A stretch of DNA of 64,000 nt from a bacterium (GCA_030824575.1 JAVBXL010000223.1:1-64000), one strand, 5' to 3'. Numbered from the stretch's first letter, positions 9,614 through 19,861 are shown. Program-made: numbers and translations. The notes: generated by a model not told the origin, from the letters alone.

Positions 9614-10028
9614 ACCGTGACTTATGCGCAGGCCATGATGGCCACCGACTTTTCGATAGGATCAGGGCCGCGTAACAAAATAACGACATTGGCGGGAAAT
9701 ATGCGAAGTTAAGCCGGCAACCACCCATGCTCGTCCGATGCGGGCGTCCCAATCCCGCGGTGCAGTCGTCTTCTGCATTTCCACCAGAGCCGATCGCCCC
9801 ATGGCTTGTCTTTGTCCTCGTCGTGATCCAGGCGGCGGAACATAAAGCGCAGGCAGGCTTTTCAGCCCAAGCCTCCCGTCTACCGCCATATCGATCCGCA
9901 AACCCGTCCCCTTCTGGCCGTCTCGCCCGGTCGCTGCTTATGTCCTCTTGCTAACCTCTTGCAGCCTCCCGATGCTGCATCAGGCGCGCCGATTCGACCC
10001 GTCTCCTCTCACACCGGAACCCATCTCC
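9614..10028. other. gene-free interval before the transglutaminase-like gene
   Basis: About 415 bp with no convincing gene. Short open frames on both strands lack recognisable domains, ribosome-binding sites and normal codon bias. It must hold the promoter of the downstream gene, but no clear -35/-10 pair was picked out. Confidence 0.5.
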
Positions 10029-10817
10029 ATGCGCGTCGCCATCGAAGCGATCCTCGACTATGATTTCGCCGAACCGACCGACGTCCTGCTCGCGGTCGAA
10101 GCGGCGGGGATGCCCGACCAGCGGGTCGTCACCCAGTCGCACATCATCGACAATGCCGGGCCTTTGACCAACAAGGTGGGAGGCAGCGGCATCGGCCGCC
10201 GCACCTGGACCCGCACCGGCACCGGCCGCATGCTCAGCACCTATCGCTCTACGGTGGAGGTCGATCGCGTGCCGGTCGATATCGCCAGCCTCGCCAAAAG
10301 TCCGCTGCCCAGCCTGCCGGAGGAGGTGCTGCCCTTCATCTGGCCCAGCCGCTATTGCGAGGCGGACCGTTTCGGCAGCTTCGTCAGCAGCCATTTTCCC
10401 GACCTGGAAGGCGGCGCATTGGTGCAGGCGCTGGTCGATTGGGTGCATGACAATCTCGTCTATGTGCCGGGCAGTTCGGACATCACGACGACTGCGGCCG
10501 ACACCTTCGTGGCGCAACAGGGCGTGTGCCGCGACTTTGCCCATCTGACCGCCGCGCTCATCCGCTCGCGCGACATTCCCGCCCGGCTGGTGTCGGTCTA
10601 TGCACTGGGGCTCGACCCGCCGGATTTCCATGCGGTGGTTGAAGTCTGGCTCGACGGCGCCTGGCACATCGTCGATTCGACTGGCCTCGCGCCGGTCGAA
10701 ACCATGGTCCGGATCGCCGTCGGCCGCGACGCCACCGACATCGCGTTCATGACCGTCTTCGGCGGCGCGATGATGAACGCCCAGTCGATCACGGTGACCC
10801 GCGTCGACGAGGGCTGA
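10029..10817 (+). CDS. transglutaminase-like family protein
   Basis: 262 residues. The papain-like transglutaminase core is clear: the catalytic Cys in FVAQQGVCRDFAHL, the His in PPDFHAVVEVWLDGAWHIVD, and the Asp in VDSTGLAP. An N-terminal region (VAIEAILDYDFAEPTDVLLAVEAA) resembles the beta-sandwich before the core in bacterial transglutaminase-like proteins. There is no signal peptide, so it is probably a cytoplasmic peptidase or amidase of unknown substrate. The frame is open for 27 codons upstream, but homologous-looking sequence starts at ATG 10029. Confidence 0.83.
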   Translation: MRVAIEAILDYDFAEPTDVLLAVEAAGMPDQRVVTQSHIIDNAGPLTNKVGGSGIGRRTWTRTGTGRMLSTYRSTVEVDRVPVDIASLAKSPLPSLPEEVLPFIWPSRYCEADRFGSFVSSHFPDLEGGALVQALVDWVHDNLVYVPGSSDITTTAADTFVAQQGVCRDFAHLTAALIRSRDIPARLVSVYALGLDPPDFHAVVEVWLDGAWHIVDSTGLAPVETMVRIAVGRDATDIAFMTVFGGAMMNAQSITVTRVDEG

Positions 10818-10938
10818 CTTCACAAGCCGGCGGCTCTCTGCGTCACTGTCACCATGGACGTGCTTGAAACCCCGTTCCGCACATATGGGCGCCGCCGACG
10901 CGCCCAATAGTGGATCGGTGACAGGCCAAATTGTGCCC

Positions 10939-11280
10939 ATGATGCGGTGGCGCGCCGCATTGCAGTATCCTACCGCCGCCTATGATCCGTTCGCGGACGG
11001 CCTGCTGAAACTGGATGGGCGACAGGCTGCCCATATGCTGGCGGTCGCAGGCACAGTCGGCCTGGCCTATGGTTTCCGACTACTATGCGAGGCGGACGTA
11101 GAGCGTGCGGCCAAGGCGTTGGATGCCTTGGGCCGCAGGCGCTGGTTTTTCGGCAACGGCCTGTGGCGCGCGGACCAAGGCCGTACATGGACGCCCCTGA
11201 GCGCGGCCACATTCGACTGCGGTCTTATTGGTTTCGACGAGGCACAGGCCTTCATCTTTTGGGTCGAGGAAGAGAACTGA
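10939..11280 (+). CDS. hypothetical protein
   Basis: About 113 residues from ATG 10939 (10864 and 10885 are alternative starts; none has a good ribosome-binding site). I do not recognise a family. The sequence reads like a real small soluble protein: mixed helix-forming residues (DGRQAAHMLAVAGTVGLAYGF, ADVERAAKALDALGRRRW) and an acidic end (FIFWVEEEN). It has one Cys in LLCEAD and one in FDCGLIG. It follows the transglutaminase gene and converges on tamB with only 18 nt between stops. Codon use fits the neighbours. Confidence 0.5.
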   Translation: MMRWRAALQYPTAAYDPFADGLLKLDGRQAAHMLAVAGTVGLAYGFRLLCEADVERAAKALDALGRRRWFFGNGLWRADQGRTWTPLSAATFDCGLIGFDEAQAFIFWVEEEN

Positions 11281-11298
11281 CACCCCTTCCTCCGCCCC

Positions 11299-14200
11299 TC
11301 AATAATCCTTCGAATAACGCAGGTTGGCCGATGATCCTGCATTGGTGCCGGTCTTCGACAACAGGCTAAGCGTCTTCGACAGCGCGATCTCCAACTGGGT
11401 GGCAGTGAAACCCTTGGAGTCGGTGATGACCTCCACATAGATATTGTTGGAGATATGCTGGCCGACCGCGAGCGATGTGCCGCGCCCGGTCGTATCGTCG
11501 CCGCCAACGATGCCGATCCGGTCGATGCCCGACGCGCCCTGCAACTTGCCCATCGGGTTCAATCCGCCGCTGCCGCCGCGCAAGCCGTTGAGTGCCGCCG
11601 CCAGTTGCACTGCCTGCATCGGCGACAGATTGGCGACATTGTCGCCGAACAGGATGCGCGAGAGGATTTCATCCTGCGGCAAGGTGGGCGTAGAGATGAA
11701 GGCGATGTCGGGCTGCTGCGCCGATCCCGTCACCTGAATGCCCGCGGTCACCGTATCGATCCGGGTCTGCGCCTTGATCGCCAGGATGGGATTGAACATC
11801 GGCCCGTTGAAGGTGATGACGCCCTGCTCCAGGTCGAACTGATGGCCCGAGAAGCTGTAACGGCCACGGATCGATTCAATTTTGCCGACGACGCGCGGAT
11901 TGGTGGTCGTGCCTGTGACGCGCATGTTGGTCTTCCATTCGGAATCCAGCCCCATGCCGGTGACATAGATTTCATTGTCCGCCTTCACCCGGATATCCAG
12001 TTTCCAGTCGGCGGGCTTGGCCGCCGCGGCCTTGCGCGCGGCCAGTCGCTGGTCGAGCGCGTCGCCGCCTTCGCCCTTGCGCCGTACCCCGGCCAGCTGC
12101 CTAATCTCGGTGCCGCCCTGCCAAGCGACCTTGTACCGGGTTTCCGGCAGGTTCAGGTCGCCCTTGATCAGGCCGCCATTGGCCGGGCTGTTGCTGATGT
12201 TGAGCGTGCCACTGACGACGCTGGTGATCGCCTCGCTCCGCGCCAGTCGCGCCCGGTTGAGCTTGACCGCGATATCCATCGGGAAACCGCTGGCCGCCGC
12301 CAATCCGACATTGCCCGACGCTTGCACCGTGCCCTCGCCCGCCCGGCCGGAGAAATCGCGGATCTCCAGATGGTCGTTGGTGAACCGGCCATCCAGATTC
12401 ATCTGAGTGACGCGCGTGCCGAACGTCTCATTCTCATAGGTCAGTGCGTTGGCGCGGACGACGCCGTTCAGCCTGGGATCGCTGAGCCGCCCGTTGAAGT
12501 CCGCTGCCACGGCCAAGCCGCCGGTCAACTGCTGATCGGCCAGTCCTGCGAAGGAAAAGAGCACATCGGCCGGTCCGGCATAGCGGATGCCGCCACCCAA
12601 AGGCGCATTTTGGAGCTGTTCGGCCCAGCTTGCGCCCGCGCCCGGCGGCGCCAGCGTGGCGGTGAAGCGACCCAACGTGCTGCTGCCCTTGCGGATCAGT
12701 CCGCGCAGGTCGCCGCCCGCCGAAGACAGCTTGCCCTCGACATTCATCGACACCGGATCGGACACGGCGGTCAGGCTGGACCGGCGGAAATCATTGATCG
12801 CCAGTCGGGTTGTCGCGGTCGGGAAGGCATTGCCCTTCTGCGCATAGTCCAGCGTGCCGGTCATCCGGCCGCCGATGCCCAGGCCGGGGGCTGCGATATT
12901 GGCGATGGCCAGGTCGAAATCCTTGAACCGCGCCTGAGCGGTGGTCGTGTCGCCGAAGCGCCCGGCCAGATCAACCTTGCCCTGTGGCAACACTAACGTC
13001 GCCGGTTCCAGGCGATAGCCGCCTGGCTCGCTGCGGATGATGACCGGCTGCGCCAAGCGGAAGTCGATGTTCGCCGCCTTGCCCTGCAACGCCACGGCAT
13101 AGAGGTTGGGGCGCAACGCCGCATTGGCGGCAATCGAGAAGGGGACGCCGCTGGAGCCATCGGCGACCAGTTGCGCGCGTCCGCGTCCGCCCTGATAATC
13201 GACACGTGCCCGTGCCTTGCGTACCACATAGGCACCATAGGCGGCATTGGCGATCTGCGCGTCGGCCTTGATCTGCGGCTGTTCTGTCAGCAGGATAGAG
13301 GCGGTGACGATCGCGCGACCGATCACGACGTCGGCCTCGCCCGGCAGTTTGGCGTTGCTGGCGGTGGCATTGACGTCCACCCCCTGCACCTTACCCACCG
13401 CCGCCAGCCTGATCGCGCCGGTGATGCCTGAGCCATTCATCGCCAATTGCCCGGTAAAGGGGCCGGCGGCGCTTTGCTGGATACGACCGTTCATATCGAC
13501 CCCGGCGAAGCGCGCCTTGGTGACGTCGATGGTCAACGGCCCTTGGGCTGTGCGGATCAGCACATTGGCGAAGAAGGGACCATAGGGCGACCCACCGGTG
13601 GCTTCGAGCCGATAGCCGGCCGCTTCGCCGTTCAGCTTGGCAACCACATCCGTCAGTTGCACGCCGACATTGGGCCGCGCCGCGCGCAACACTGCCTGCG
13701 GTCGCTCCATCGTGCCCCGGACGGTCAGCGCGAGCGGGCCATATTGTCTGGAGGAGGCCGTGGCGTCGAAGGTGACCTGCCCGTCCGTGTCATAGCTGCC
13801 GGAGCCGCTATGAATGGTGAAATTGGGCGCCGCGCCCTTAAGGCTGGCCAGGGTGAACTTGCCCTCCGGCGTCATGCCGATCCGGCCGGACATGACGGCA
13901 TTACCGCCCAGGAAATCGCGCACCGACGCATTTTCCCAACGCGCCGTCCGCACGCCGAATCGTCCGCCCAGGCCAAAGCCGCCCTTGGGTCCGGGGATCA
14001 GCTTGACATCGGTGTTGAGGTTGACGATCCCGACGCCGTCGATCTTGTAATCGTTGACCCGGCCTTTGAGCGCCCCGCGATAGAGCGCATTGTCTAAGTC
14101 GGCCAGCACGATGGCGGTGGCGTCCACCTTGTCGCTGTCGATTTTCAGATTGTCGCTGATCAGTTTGCCCGCGGCATAGGCGAAATCGCCCTTCACGCGC

Positions 14201-15522
14201 AGATTCTGGAGCAGGCCGCCCGCTGCGGCATTGAGGCCCGTCACGCGGGTTGCGGTGGCGCTCACGGGAATGCGGATACGATCGGTGTCGATCACCGCCC
14301 GGCCGCTGGCTTTCAGATTCTCGATGCCCGTGGCGTCGAACGCCAGGCTCTTGGCCGTGATGTCATAATCGATAAAGGGGGTCGCCATCGGACCGTCGAG
14401 GATGATGGAAGCGCGCACGTCGCGGCCTTTTACTTTCTCCATGATCGCGCCGGGTGTCAGCAGCGCGGCGTTGATCTTGAGCGCGCTGAACCGGCTTGTG
14501 CCCAGGTCGATCAGCCCCTGCGCATCGGCCGACATGGCGGGCGATCGCAACGTGCCCTTGATGTTGACGCGCCGTTCGTTGAGGCCCGCGAACAAATCGA
14601 CGTCCAGTTGCGGTGCCGTCAGGCGATCGACCGTGCCCGCGAAGACGAGGCCGGGGCGGACCGGGCCTTTCGCGGTGAAATTGCCGTCTCGCGCCGACAG
14701 CGCGATGTTCGCCAACTCGCCCTTGGGCGAGGTCGCGACGACCCGTCCGTCCCACGCCTGCCATGTCCCCTTGCCGTCCAGCGTCGCGGTGACGCCGTCG
14801 GTCAGGCCGGTCATCGCCGCGATCACGCCGCCCTTGGGCGCGGTCAGCGTGCCGCTCATCGCCAGGCGGTTCTGGTCCGGCACCGCGTCCAGCTTTGCTT
14901 GCAGCCGGTCGCCGCTGTCGACGATCGCGTCGGCGGACAGGATCGCCCGGCCGTCGGCGATATGGGTGACGCCGTCGATCGCGATCTCGCGCTTCTGGCC
15001 AATCACTGGCTTGGCAAGGATGAACTTGCCGATCTTCATCCGGTCGACGTCGATGTCGAGATCGGGGAGGATTGGCGCATTGGGATCGCTGGCGACGACG
15101 TTGAACTGCGGGCTGCGCGCCAGCACGACCAGCGGGGTTTCCAGCAGGCTGACGGAGATATGGTTGTTGACGTAGCGGAAGGGCCGCCACACGACATGCA
15201 CCTTCGGGCTGACGGCGAACACGCCCTTGGGGTCGCGCAGCACCAGGTCGTGGATCGTCATGTCGCTGTAGATCGACCCGTCGATCCGGCCGACCTCGAT
15301 CTTCATGCCCGATTCCATTTGCAGCGCGGCGATCTGCTGGATCAGGAATTTCTTTCCGGGCTGGGTATTGAGGCCGAGTAGTAGCCCGCCCGCCAACACC
15401 ACCAGCGCGACGACCAGACCGACCACGCCGATCGCGATCTTTTGCCATAGCGGACGCTTTTCGCGGATGAAGATCGTCTGGGTTGCTTCGTCAGCGGGGG
15501 GCATGATGTCATCCTGCGCCAT
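11299..15522 (-). CDS. tamB: TamB-like translocation and assembly module / AsmA-like lipid-transfer protein
   Basis: 1407 residues. An N-terminal cytoplasmic stretch and one membrane helix (IGVVGLVVALVVLAGGLLLGL, about residues 33-53) are followed by a very long beta-rich periplasmic region, ending in the conserved DUF490/TamB domain (about 1050-1407, with GGTEIRQL, LDIRVKADNEIYVTGMGL and QDEILSRILFGDN). TamB proteins span the periplasm with a hydrophobic groove and pair with the outer-membrane barrel TamA for assembly or phospholipid transport. Its start overlaps the tamA stop by one base (TGATG), so the two form one operon. Confidence 0.93.
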   Translation of the reverse strand: MAQDDIMPPADEATQTIFIREKRPLWQKIAIGVVGLVVALVVLAGGLLLGLNTQPGKKFLIQQIAALQMESGMKIEVGRIDGSIYSDMTIHDLVLRDPKGVFAVSPKVHVVWRPFRYVNNHISVSLLETPLVVLARSPQFNVVASDPNAPILPDLDIDVDRMKIGKFILAKPVIGQKREIAIDGVTHIADGRAILSADAIVDSGDRLQAKLDAVPDQNRLAMSGTLTAPKGGVIAAMTGLTDGVTATLDGKGTWQAWDGRVVATSPKGELANIALSARDGNFTAKGPVRPGLVFAGTVDRLTAPQLDVDLFAGLNERRVNIKGTLRSPAMSADAQGLIDLGTSRFSALKINAALLTPGAIMEKVKGRDVRASIILDGPMATPFIDYDITAKSLAFDATGIENLKASGRAVIDTDRIRIPVSATATRVTGLNAAAGGLLQNLRVKGDFAYAAGKLISDNLKIDSDKVDATAIVLADLDNALYRGALKGRVNDYKIDGVGIVNLNTDVKLIPGPKGGFGLGGRFGVRTARWENASVRDFLGGNAVMSGRIGMTPEGKFTLASLKGAAPNFTIHSGSGSYDTDGQVTFDATASSRQYGPLALTVRGTMERPQAVLRAARPNVGVQLTDVVAKLNGEAAGYRLEATGGSPYGPFFANVLIRTAQGPLTIDVTKARFAGVDMNGRIQQSAAGPFTGQLAMNGSGITGAIRLAAVGKVQGVDVNATASNAKLPGEADVVIGRAIVTASILLTEQPQIKADAQIANAAYGAYVVRKARARVDYQGGRGRAQLVADGSSGVPFSIAANAALRPNLYAVALQGKAANIDFRLAQPVIIRSEPGGYRLEPATLVLPQGKVDLAGRFGDTTTAQARFKDFDLAIANIAAPGLGIGGRMTGTLDYAQKGNAFPTATTRLAINDFRRSSLTAVSDPVSMNVEGKLSSAGGDLRGLIRKGSSTLGRFTATLAPPGAGASWAEQLQNAPLGGGIRYAGPADVLFSFAGLADQQLTGGLAVAADFNGRLSDPRLNGVVRANALTYENETFGTRVTQMNLDGRFTNDHLEIRDFSGRAGEGTVQASGNVGLAAASGFPMDIAVKLNRARLARSEAITSVVSGTLNISNSPANGGLIKGDLNLPETRYKVAWQGGTEIRQLAGVRRKGEGGDALDQRLAARKAAAAKPADWKLDIRVKADNEIYVTGMGLDSEWKTNMRVTGTTTNPRVVGKIESIRGRYSFSGHQFDLEQGVITFNGPMFNPILAIKAQTRIDTVTAGIQVTGSAQQPDIAFISTPTLPQDEILSRILFGDNVANLSPMQAVQLAAALNGLRGGSGGLNPMGKLQGASGIDRIGIVGGDDTTGRGTSLAVGQHISNNIYVEVITDSKGFTATQLEIALSKTLSLLSKTGTNAGSSANLRYSKDY

Positions 15523-17654
15523 CAGAAGGCCTGCCCGATACCGATATAGAGGGCGAATTTGGACTCGCCGGGCTGCCGGTTGATCGGCATGGCGATGTCC
15601 GCGCGGAAGGGACCGAAATTGGTGTAGAAGCGGCCCCCCAGGCCGACGCCATACCGCATGTCGGAAAATTCTGGCATGGAGCTTTCATAGACCTGACCGG
15701 CGTCTACGAAGGCGACGACACCATAATTGCCGAACCGATAGCGGCCCTCGACCGCAAATTCATTGACGGACCGGCCGCCGATCGGATCGGCGTTGGCGTC
15801 CTTTGGTCCCAGTTCCTGATAACCAAAACCACGCACTGATCCGCCGCCGCCGGCATAGATGCGCCGCGATGGAGCGACGTCGCCGCGGCTGACCCCGGTG
15901 ATGGTGCCGACCTTGGCCCGTCCCGCGATCACCAGGCTGTCCGACACCGGATAATAGCCGGTCAGGTCGAAACTGGCGCGCAGATAGGGGGAGAAACTAC
16001 CCTGTAGCGACCCTTCCGGTTCGGCGCGTAGATTGGCGCGGAAGCCCTTGGTCGGGTTCAGCAGGTCATTCGACCTGTCATAGCCGATCTGCACCGGCAC
16101 GCCGCCGATGAAATAGGTGCGCCGCGTCTTGTCGGCGGTAGTCGGGTCGATCACCACCTGCTCGTTGGTCAGCAGGATTTCCGCGCCATAGCTGTAGGTC
16201 CAGCGCTTCTGGAAAATCGGCGTCGATTGGCGCGCCCAGCCGATGTTCAAGCCCGCGGTGAACGCTTCATAGGCGTCATATTTCTGGTGGTTGAGCGTCG
16301 CCCCGGCCTGGAAGGTCTTGTCCCGCTTGCCCGCGTTCGATCGACGGAATGTGCCTGACACGCCTTGCTCCTGCGTACCTGCAATAACGCCGGCGATCAG
16401 CGCGCCTTCCGGCGGGAACATGTTGCGATGGGTCCATGTCGCCTCTGCGCGAAATCCCTGGCCGGTGCCATAGCCGGCTTCGCCAGCCAAAGTACGCGGC
16501 GGCCCGGCGTCCTGCTCCACATTCAGATCGACATATTCGGTGCCGTCCGGCCCTGCTTCACCGGTCTGCACAGGCTCCACCGACACGCTGGAAAACAGGG
16601 ATGTCGCCACCAGCGCCTTGCGCAGGTCGTCCACCTTGCGACTGTCATAGAGTTCGCCCGGCTTGTAGCGCTTGATGACCTCCATATGGTCGGCGCCGAA
16701 CGCCTGTTTTTCGCCACTGGTGGTGATCTTGCGGAACGTGCCGCGCGGTCCGGTATCGACCGGCAATGTATAGTCGCCCGTCACCGTCGCGGGATCGAGC
16801 AATATGTCGCGTTCGCCCACCTTCGCGAACGGATAGCCATTTTCGGGCAGTTTCAGTGCGACATTGGCCTCTGCGCCTTCCACCAATGTCGCGACGATAT
16901 AGTCGCCGGTCTTGAGCGGTAGGCTGTCGCGGACCAAACCGGGCGGAACGGTCTGTCCCGCTGTGATGACGATCTCGCCGATCTTGTAGCGCTTGCCCGG
17001 CGTCACGGAAATGACCGCCTTGAGCGTGCCGTCGCCCGCCTGATCCAGGCTGGCGAGCGCGGTCGCATCATAATAGCCTTCGGAATAGAAGAGGCGCGTC
17101 GCCAGCTTCTCATCCTCCTGCGCGCGCGCCTGCACCATCGCGGCGGTTTCGGCCTTGCCGTCGCCATCGATCAGGGCGGATTCAGCGCGAAATTCGTCTT
17201 CCAGGCCCGTCTTGCCGAACCCTTCGATCGAGGTGCCATAGCGGACATCGGGCTGCTTCGCGTTGGGATCGTCACTGGACGCGACATTGGCCGGCACGGT
17301 CACGCTGTCCAGTGGCGGCAGCGGCTGGGCCAGTTCCTGTTGCTCGGCCGGATCGATCGCCGGCGGCAATTCGACCGGTGCGGCCGATTGTTGCGGCATC
17401 TGCTGGTCGATCCAACTGTCGATCGAGGGCAGGGGGGCATTGGGGTTGGTCTGATCCGGGCTTTCGACCTTGGGCAGCCGCGCCTCGAACTGGTCGTCAG
17501 GCAGGATCGGCTCTTCGTCCTGCGTCGTCTCATAAGGGAGGCTTGGATCGGGTGCGGGCGTCGTCTGGGCTTGGGCCATCAGCGGCAAAGACGAGGCTGT
17601 CATCAGCGCCACCGCCATTAAGCGCCGGACATGATATGCCTGTCGTGTCGTCAT
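15522..17654 (-). CDS. tamA: outer-membrane assembly protein TamA (BamA/Omp85 family)
   Basis: 710 residues. The signal peptide (MTTRQAYHVRRLMAVALM ... MAQAQ) is followed by a Pro-rich linker (about 30-120), POTRA-like repeats (GKRYKIGEIVITAGQ; YPFAKVGERDILLDPATVTGDYTLPVDTGPR), and a 16-strand Omp85 barrel with GGGGSVRGFGYQELGP and the final strand ending in Phe (YIGIGQAF). It partners TamB directly downstream. ATG 17654 is chosen because AGG sits 7-10 nt before it and a good signal peptide follows; the frame remains open 12 codons upstream. Confidence 0.93.
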   Translation of the reverse strand: MTTRQAYHVRRLMAVALMTASSLPLMAQAQTTPAPDPSLPYETTQDEEPILPDDQFEARLPKVESPDQTNPNAPLPSIDSWIDQQMPQQSAAPVELPPAIDPAEQQELAQPLPPLDSVTVPANVASSDDPNAKQPDVRYGTSIEGFGKTGLEDEFRAESALIDGDGKAETAAMVQARAQEDEKLATRLFYSEGYYDATALASLDQAGDGTLKAVISVTPGKRYKIGEIVITAGQTVPPGLVRDSLPLKTGDYIVATLVEGAEANVALKLPENGYPFAKVGERDILLDPATVTGDYTLPVDTGPRGTFRKITTSGEKQAFGADHMEVIKRYKPGELYDSRKVDDLRKALVATSLFSSVSVEPVQTGEAGPDGTEYVDLNVEQDAGPPRTLAGEAGYGTGQGFRAEATWTHRNMFPPEGALIAGVIAGTQEQGVSGTFRRSNAGKRDKTFQAGATLNHQKYDAYEAFTAGLNIGWARQSTPIFQKRWTYSYGAEILLTNEQVVIDPTTADKTRRTYFIGGVPVQIGYDRSNDLLNPTKGFRANLRAEPEGSLQGSFSPYLRASFDLTGYYPVSDSLVIAGRAKVGTITGVSRGDVAPSRRIYAGGGGSVRGFGYQELGPKDANADPIGGRSVNEFAVEGRYRFGNYGVVAFVDAGQVYESSMPEFSDMRYGVGLGGRFYTNFGPFRADIAMPINRQPGESKFALYIGIGQAF

Positions 17655-17793
17655 GAACCTGCGATGCCCCCTTCGCATCGTGCATTCCACACGCGCGGCA
17701 AAGAGGCAATACGCTCAACAAGTTGCGTCGGTTCCGCGTCTGGCGTGATTTGCTGTGCTTCCCTCGGTACTCGTGGAAGGCTAGAGCGGTCGC

Positions 17794-19560
17794 ATGACAT
17801 TTGCGCTCAATATTTCCCGATCGATTTCCGGCCAGCCATGGCGCTGGCGCGGCGGGAGCGCCGATGGGCGCGACGCTTCTTATCTGCCCGACGATCTGGT
17901 GACGCAATTGCTGCTGGCGCGCGGCTGTCCACGCGATGCGGTCGACGCCCATCGCAACCCCACCATCCGGGGTTTCATGCCCGACCCCAGTCTGTTCCGC
18001 GACATGGATGCCGCCGCCGATCGACTGGCCAACGCGGTGCAGCGCGGCGAGGACGTCCGCATCTTCGGCGATTATGACGTCGACGGTGCGACCAGCGCGG
18101 CGCTGCTGATCCGGCTGCTGCGCGACCTGGGGCTGCACGCGAAACCCTATATCCCCGACCGGCTGATGGAAGGCTATGGTCCGTCGGGGGAGGCGCTGGT
18201 GCGGCTGGCGGGCGACGGGGCGACCCTGATCGTGACCGTCGATTGCGGCGCGCAGGCGTTCGAGGCCCTGTCGATGGCCAAGGCGACCGGCGTCGATGTC
18301 GTCGTGGTCGATCATCATAAATGTTCGACCCAGCTGCCCGAAGCCTTCGCGCTGGTGAACCCCAACCGGCTGGACGAGAATGAGGGCGCGGCGGTGCATG
18401 GCCATCTCGCCGCCGTCGGGGTCGCCTTCCTGCTGGGCGCAGCGCTGGTGCGGGTACTGCGCGCGCGGGGCTGGTTCGCCAGCCGCAGCGAGCCGGCGCT
18501 GATGGAATTGCTCGATATCGTCGCGCTCGGCACGGTGGCGGACGTCGCGCAGTTGAAGGGGCTGAACCGCGCGTTCGTGGCGCAGGGGCTGAAGGTCATG
18601 GCCAAGCGCCATAATATCGGCCTGGCCGCACTGATCGACGCCAGTCGCCTGACGCGCGCGCCGCTGTGCCATGATCTGGGTTTCGCGCTGGGGCCACGTA
18701 TCAACGCTGGCGGCCGGGTCGGGCAGGCGGATCTGGGCGTGCGGCTGCTGACTACGCAAGACCCGGCCGAAGCCGCCAGCATCGCCGCGCAGCTTGATCA
18801 CTATAATGAAGAGCGCCGTGCGATCGAATCGACGGTGCAGGAACAGGCCGAAGCGCTGCTGTCGGCGCAGGGCAACCGGGCCGTCGCGGTCATATCCGGC
18901 CAGGGCTGGCACCCCGGCGTCATCGGCATCGTCGCGGGCCGGATCAAGGAAAAGGCTGGCCGCCCCGCCATCGTGATCGCGGTGGATGATGCGGGGGTGG
19001 GCAAAGGGTCGGGCCGCTCCATTTCCGGCGTGGACTTGGGCGCCGCGGTGATGGCGGCCAAGGATAGCGGCCTGCTGGTCGCGGGCGGCGGCCATGCTAT
19101 GGCGGCGGGACTGACCGTCGCGGCTGACCGGATCGACGCGCTCGCCGACTTTCTGGACGACCGGCTGTCCGCCGCGGTCGCCAAGGCGCGCGACAACCGG
19201 GCGCTGCTGATCGACGCGGTGCTGGCGCCCGCCGGGGTCAACCCGGACTTCGTCGCCGCGATCGAACAGGGCGGCCCCTATGGCGCGGGCTGGCCTGCGC
19301 CGCTGATTGCTGCCGGACCGATGCGCGTCATCAAGGCTGACGTCGTGGGCAACGGCCATTTGCGCGCGATTATGAGCGGCGACGATGGCCGGTCGATCAA
19401 GACCATCGCCTTCCGCCAGGCCGAAACCGATCTGGGCCAGGCGATATTGGGCGCGCCGCGCGACCGCAAACTGTGGGTCGCGGGCAAGGCCAAGATCGAC
19501 GACTGGGGCAGCCGCCCGGCCGCCGAACTGCATCTGGAGGATGCCGCCTGGGCCGAATAA
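17794..19560 (+). CDS. recJ: single-stranded-DNA-specific exonuclease RecJ
   Basis: 588 residues. DHH phosphoesterase motifs are intact: the metal-binding IFGDYDVDGATSAALL, VTVDCGAQ, and D173-H174-H175 in VVVDHHKC. The DHHA1 part shows SGQGWHPGVIGIVAGRIKE and the GGGHAMAAG nucleotide motif. RecJ is the 5'-to-3' exonuclease of RecFOR recombination and base-excision repair; recF and recA are in the same window. It is divergent from tamA and followed by tRNA-Glu. Confidence 0.96.
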   Translation: MTFALNISRSISGQPWRWRGGSADGRDASYLPDDLVTQLLLARGCPRDAVDAHRNPTIRGFMPDPSLFRDMDAAADRLANAVQRGEDVRIFGDYDVDGATSAALLIRLLRDLGLHAKPYIPDRLMEGYGPSGEALVRLAGDGATLIVTVDCGAQAFEALSMAKATGVDVVVVDHHKCSTQLPEAFALVNPNRLDENEGAAVHGHLAAVGVAFLLGAALVRVLRARGWFASRSEPALMELLDIVALGTVADVAQLKGLNRAFVAQGLKVMAKRHNIGLAALIDASRLTRAPLCHDLGFALGPRINAGGRVGQADLGVRLLTTQDPAEAASIAAQLDHYNEERRAIESTVQEQAEALLSAQGNRAVAVISGQGWHPGVIGIVAGRIKEKAGRPAIVIAVDDAGVGKGSGRSISGVDLGAAVMAAKDSGLLVAGGGHAMAAGLTVAADRIDALADFLDDRLSAAVAKARDNRALLIDAVLAPAGVNPDFVAAIEQGGPYGAGWPAPLIAAGPMRVIKADVVGNGHLRAIMSGDDGRSIKTIAFRQAETDLGQAILGAPRDRKLWVAGKAKIDDWGSRPAAELHLEDAAWAE

Positions 19561-19591
19561 GTCGCTTTGTCATTTTCTTCCCTTTTGGGGG

Positions 19592-19620
19592 TTGACCCTT
19601 TTGCCGTCCCCGCCTAATTG
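19592..19620 (+). promoter_or_regulatory. sigma-70-type promoter for tRNA-Glu
   Basis: TTGACC (19592-19597) and TAATTG (19615-19620) are separated by exactly 17 nt and lie 41 nt before the mature tRNA. It is preceded by a T-rich stretch (CATTTTCTTCCCTTTTGG) that could also help end recJ. Confidence 0.7.
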
Positions 19621-19661
19621 CGCCCTCGCTTCGCAGCGCTGCCTGATCAGTCGTTGCATGA

Positions 19662-19736
19662 GGTCCCATCGTCTAACGGTTAGGACACTGCCCTTTCACG
19701 GCAGCGATACGGGTTCGAATCCCGTTGGGATCACCA
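19662..19736 (+). tRNA. tRNA-Glu (anticodon UUC)
   Basis: A 75-nt complete cloverleaf: acceptor GGTCCCA pairs with TGGGATC; the anticodon stem CTGCC/GGCAG encloses loop CTTTCAC with anticodon TTC; the T-arm has GGGTTCGAATCCC; the D-arm contains CTAACGGTTAGG; the 3' end is A then encoded CCA. It reads GAA and GAG codons and in alphaproteobacteria also supplies glutamyl-tRNA for haem synthesis. Confidence 0.97.
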
Positions 19737-19737
19737 A

Positions 19738-19760
19738 CTCCGCTCCGGCGGAGGGCTTTT
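19738..19760 (+). terminator. terminator after tRNA-Glu
   Basis: CTCCGC (19738-19743) pairs with GCGGAG (19748-19753) around the loop TCCG, followed by GGCTTTT. It begins directly after the tRNA. Confidence 0.8.
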
Positions 19761-19861
19761 CACATCTCTTCATCGACAAATCCATGGCCCAGCGGTTGCG
19801 GGCTGCGTGCGCCCGCTTTAGCGTCGCTCGCCTGCAGTCCTTGCCGAGTATATGTTGCCCG

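Noticed and set aside
9662-9901. A 79-codon minus-strand frame in the gap before the transglutaminase gene
   Set aside because: No start signal, no domain and unusual composition.
11455-12996. A 513-codon frame opposite tamB
   Set aside because: No domain or start signals; tamB is confirmed by its C-terminal domain and overlap with tamA.
17530-19533. A 667-codon open frame antisense to recJ and the end of tamA
   Set aside because: RecJ motifs are intact on the plus strand; the antisense frame is a product of the high GC third position.
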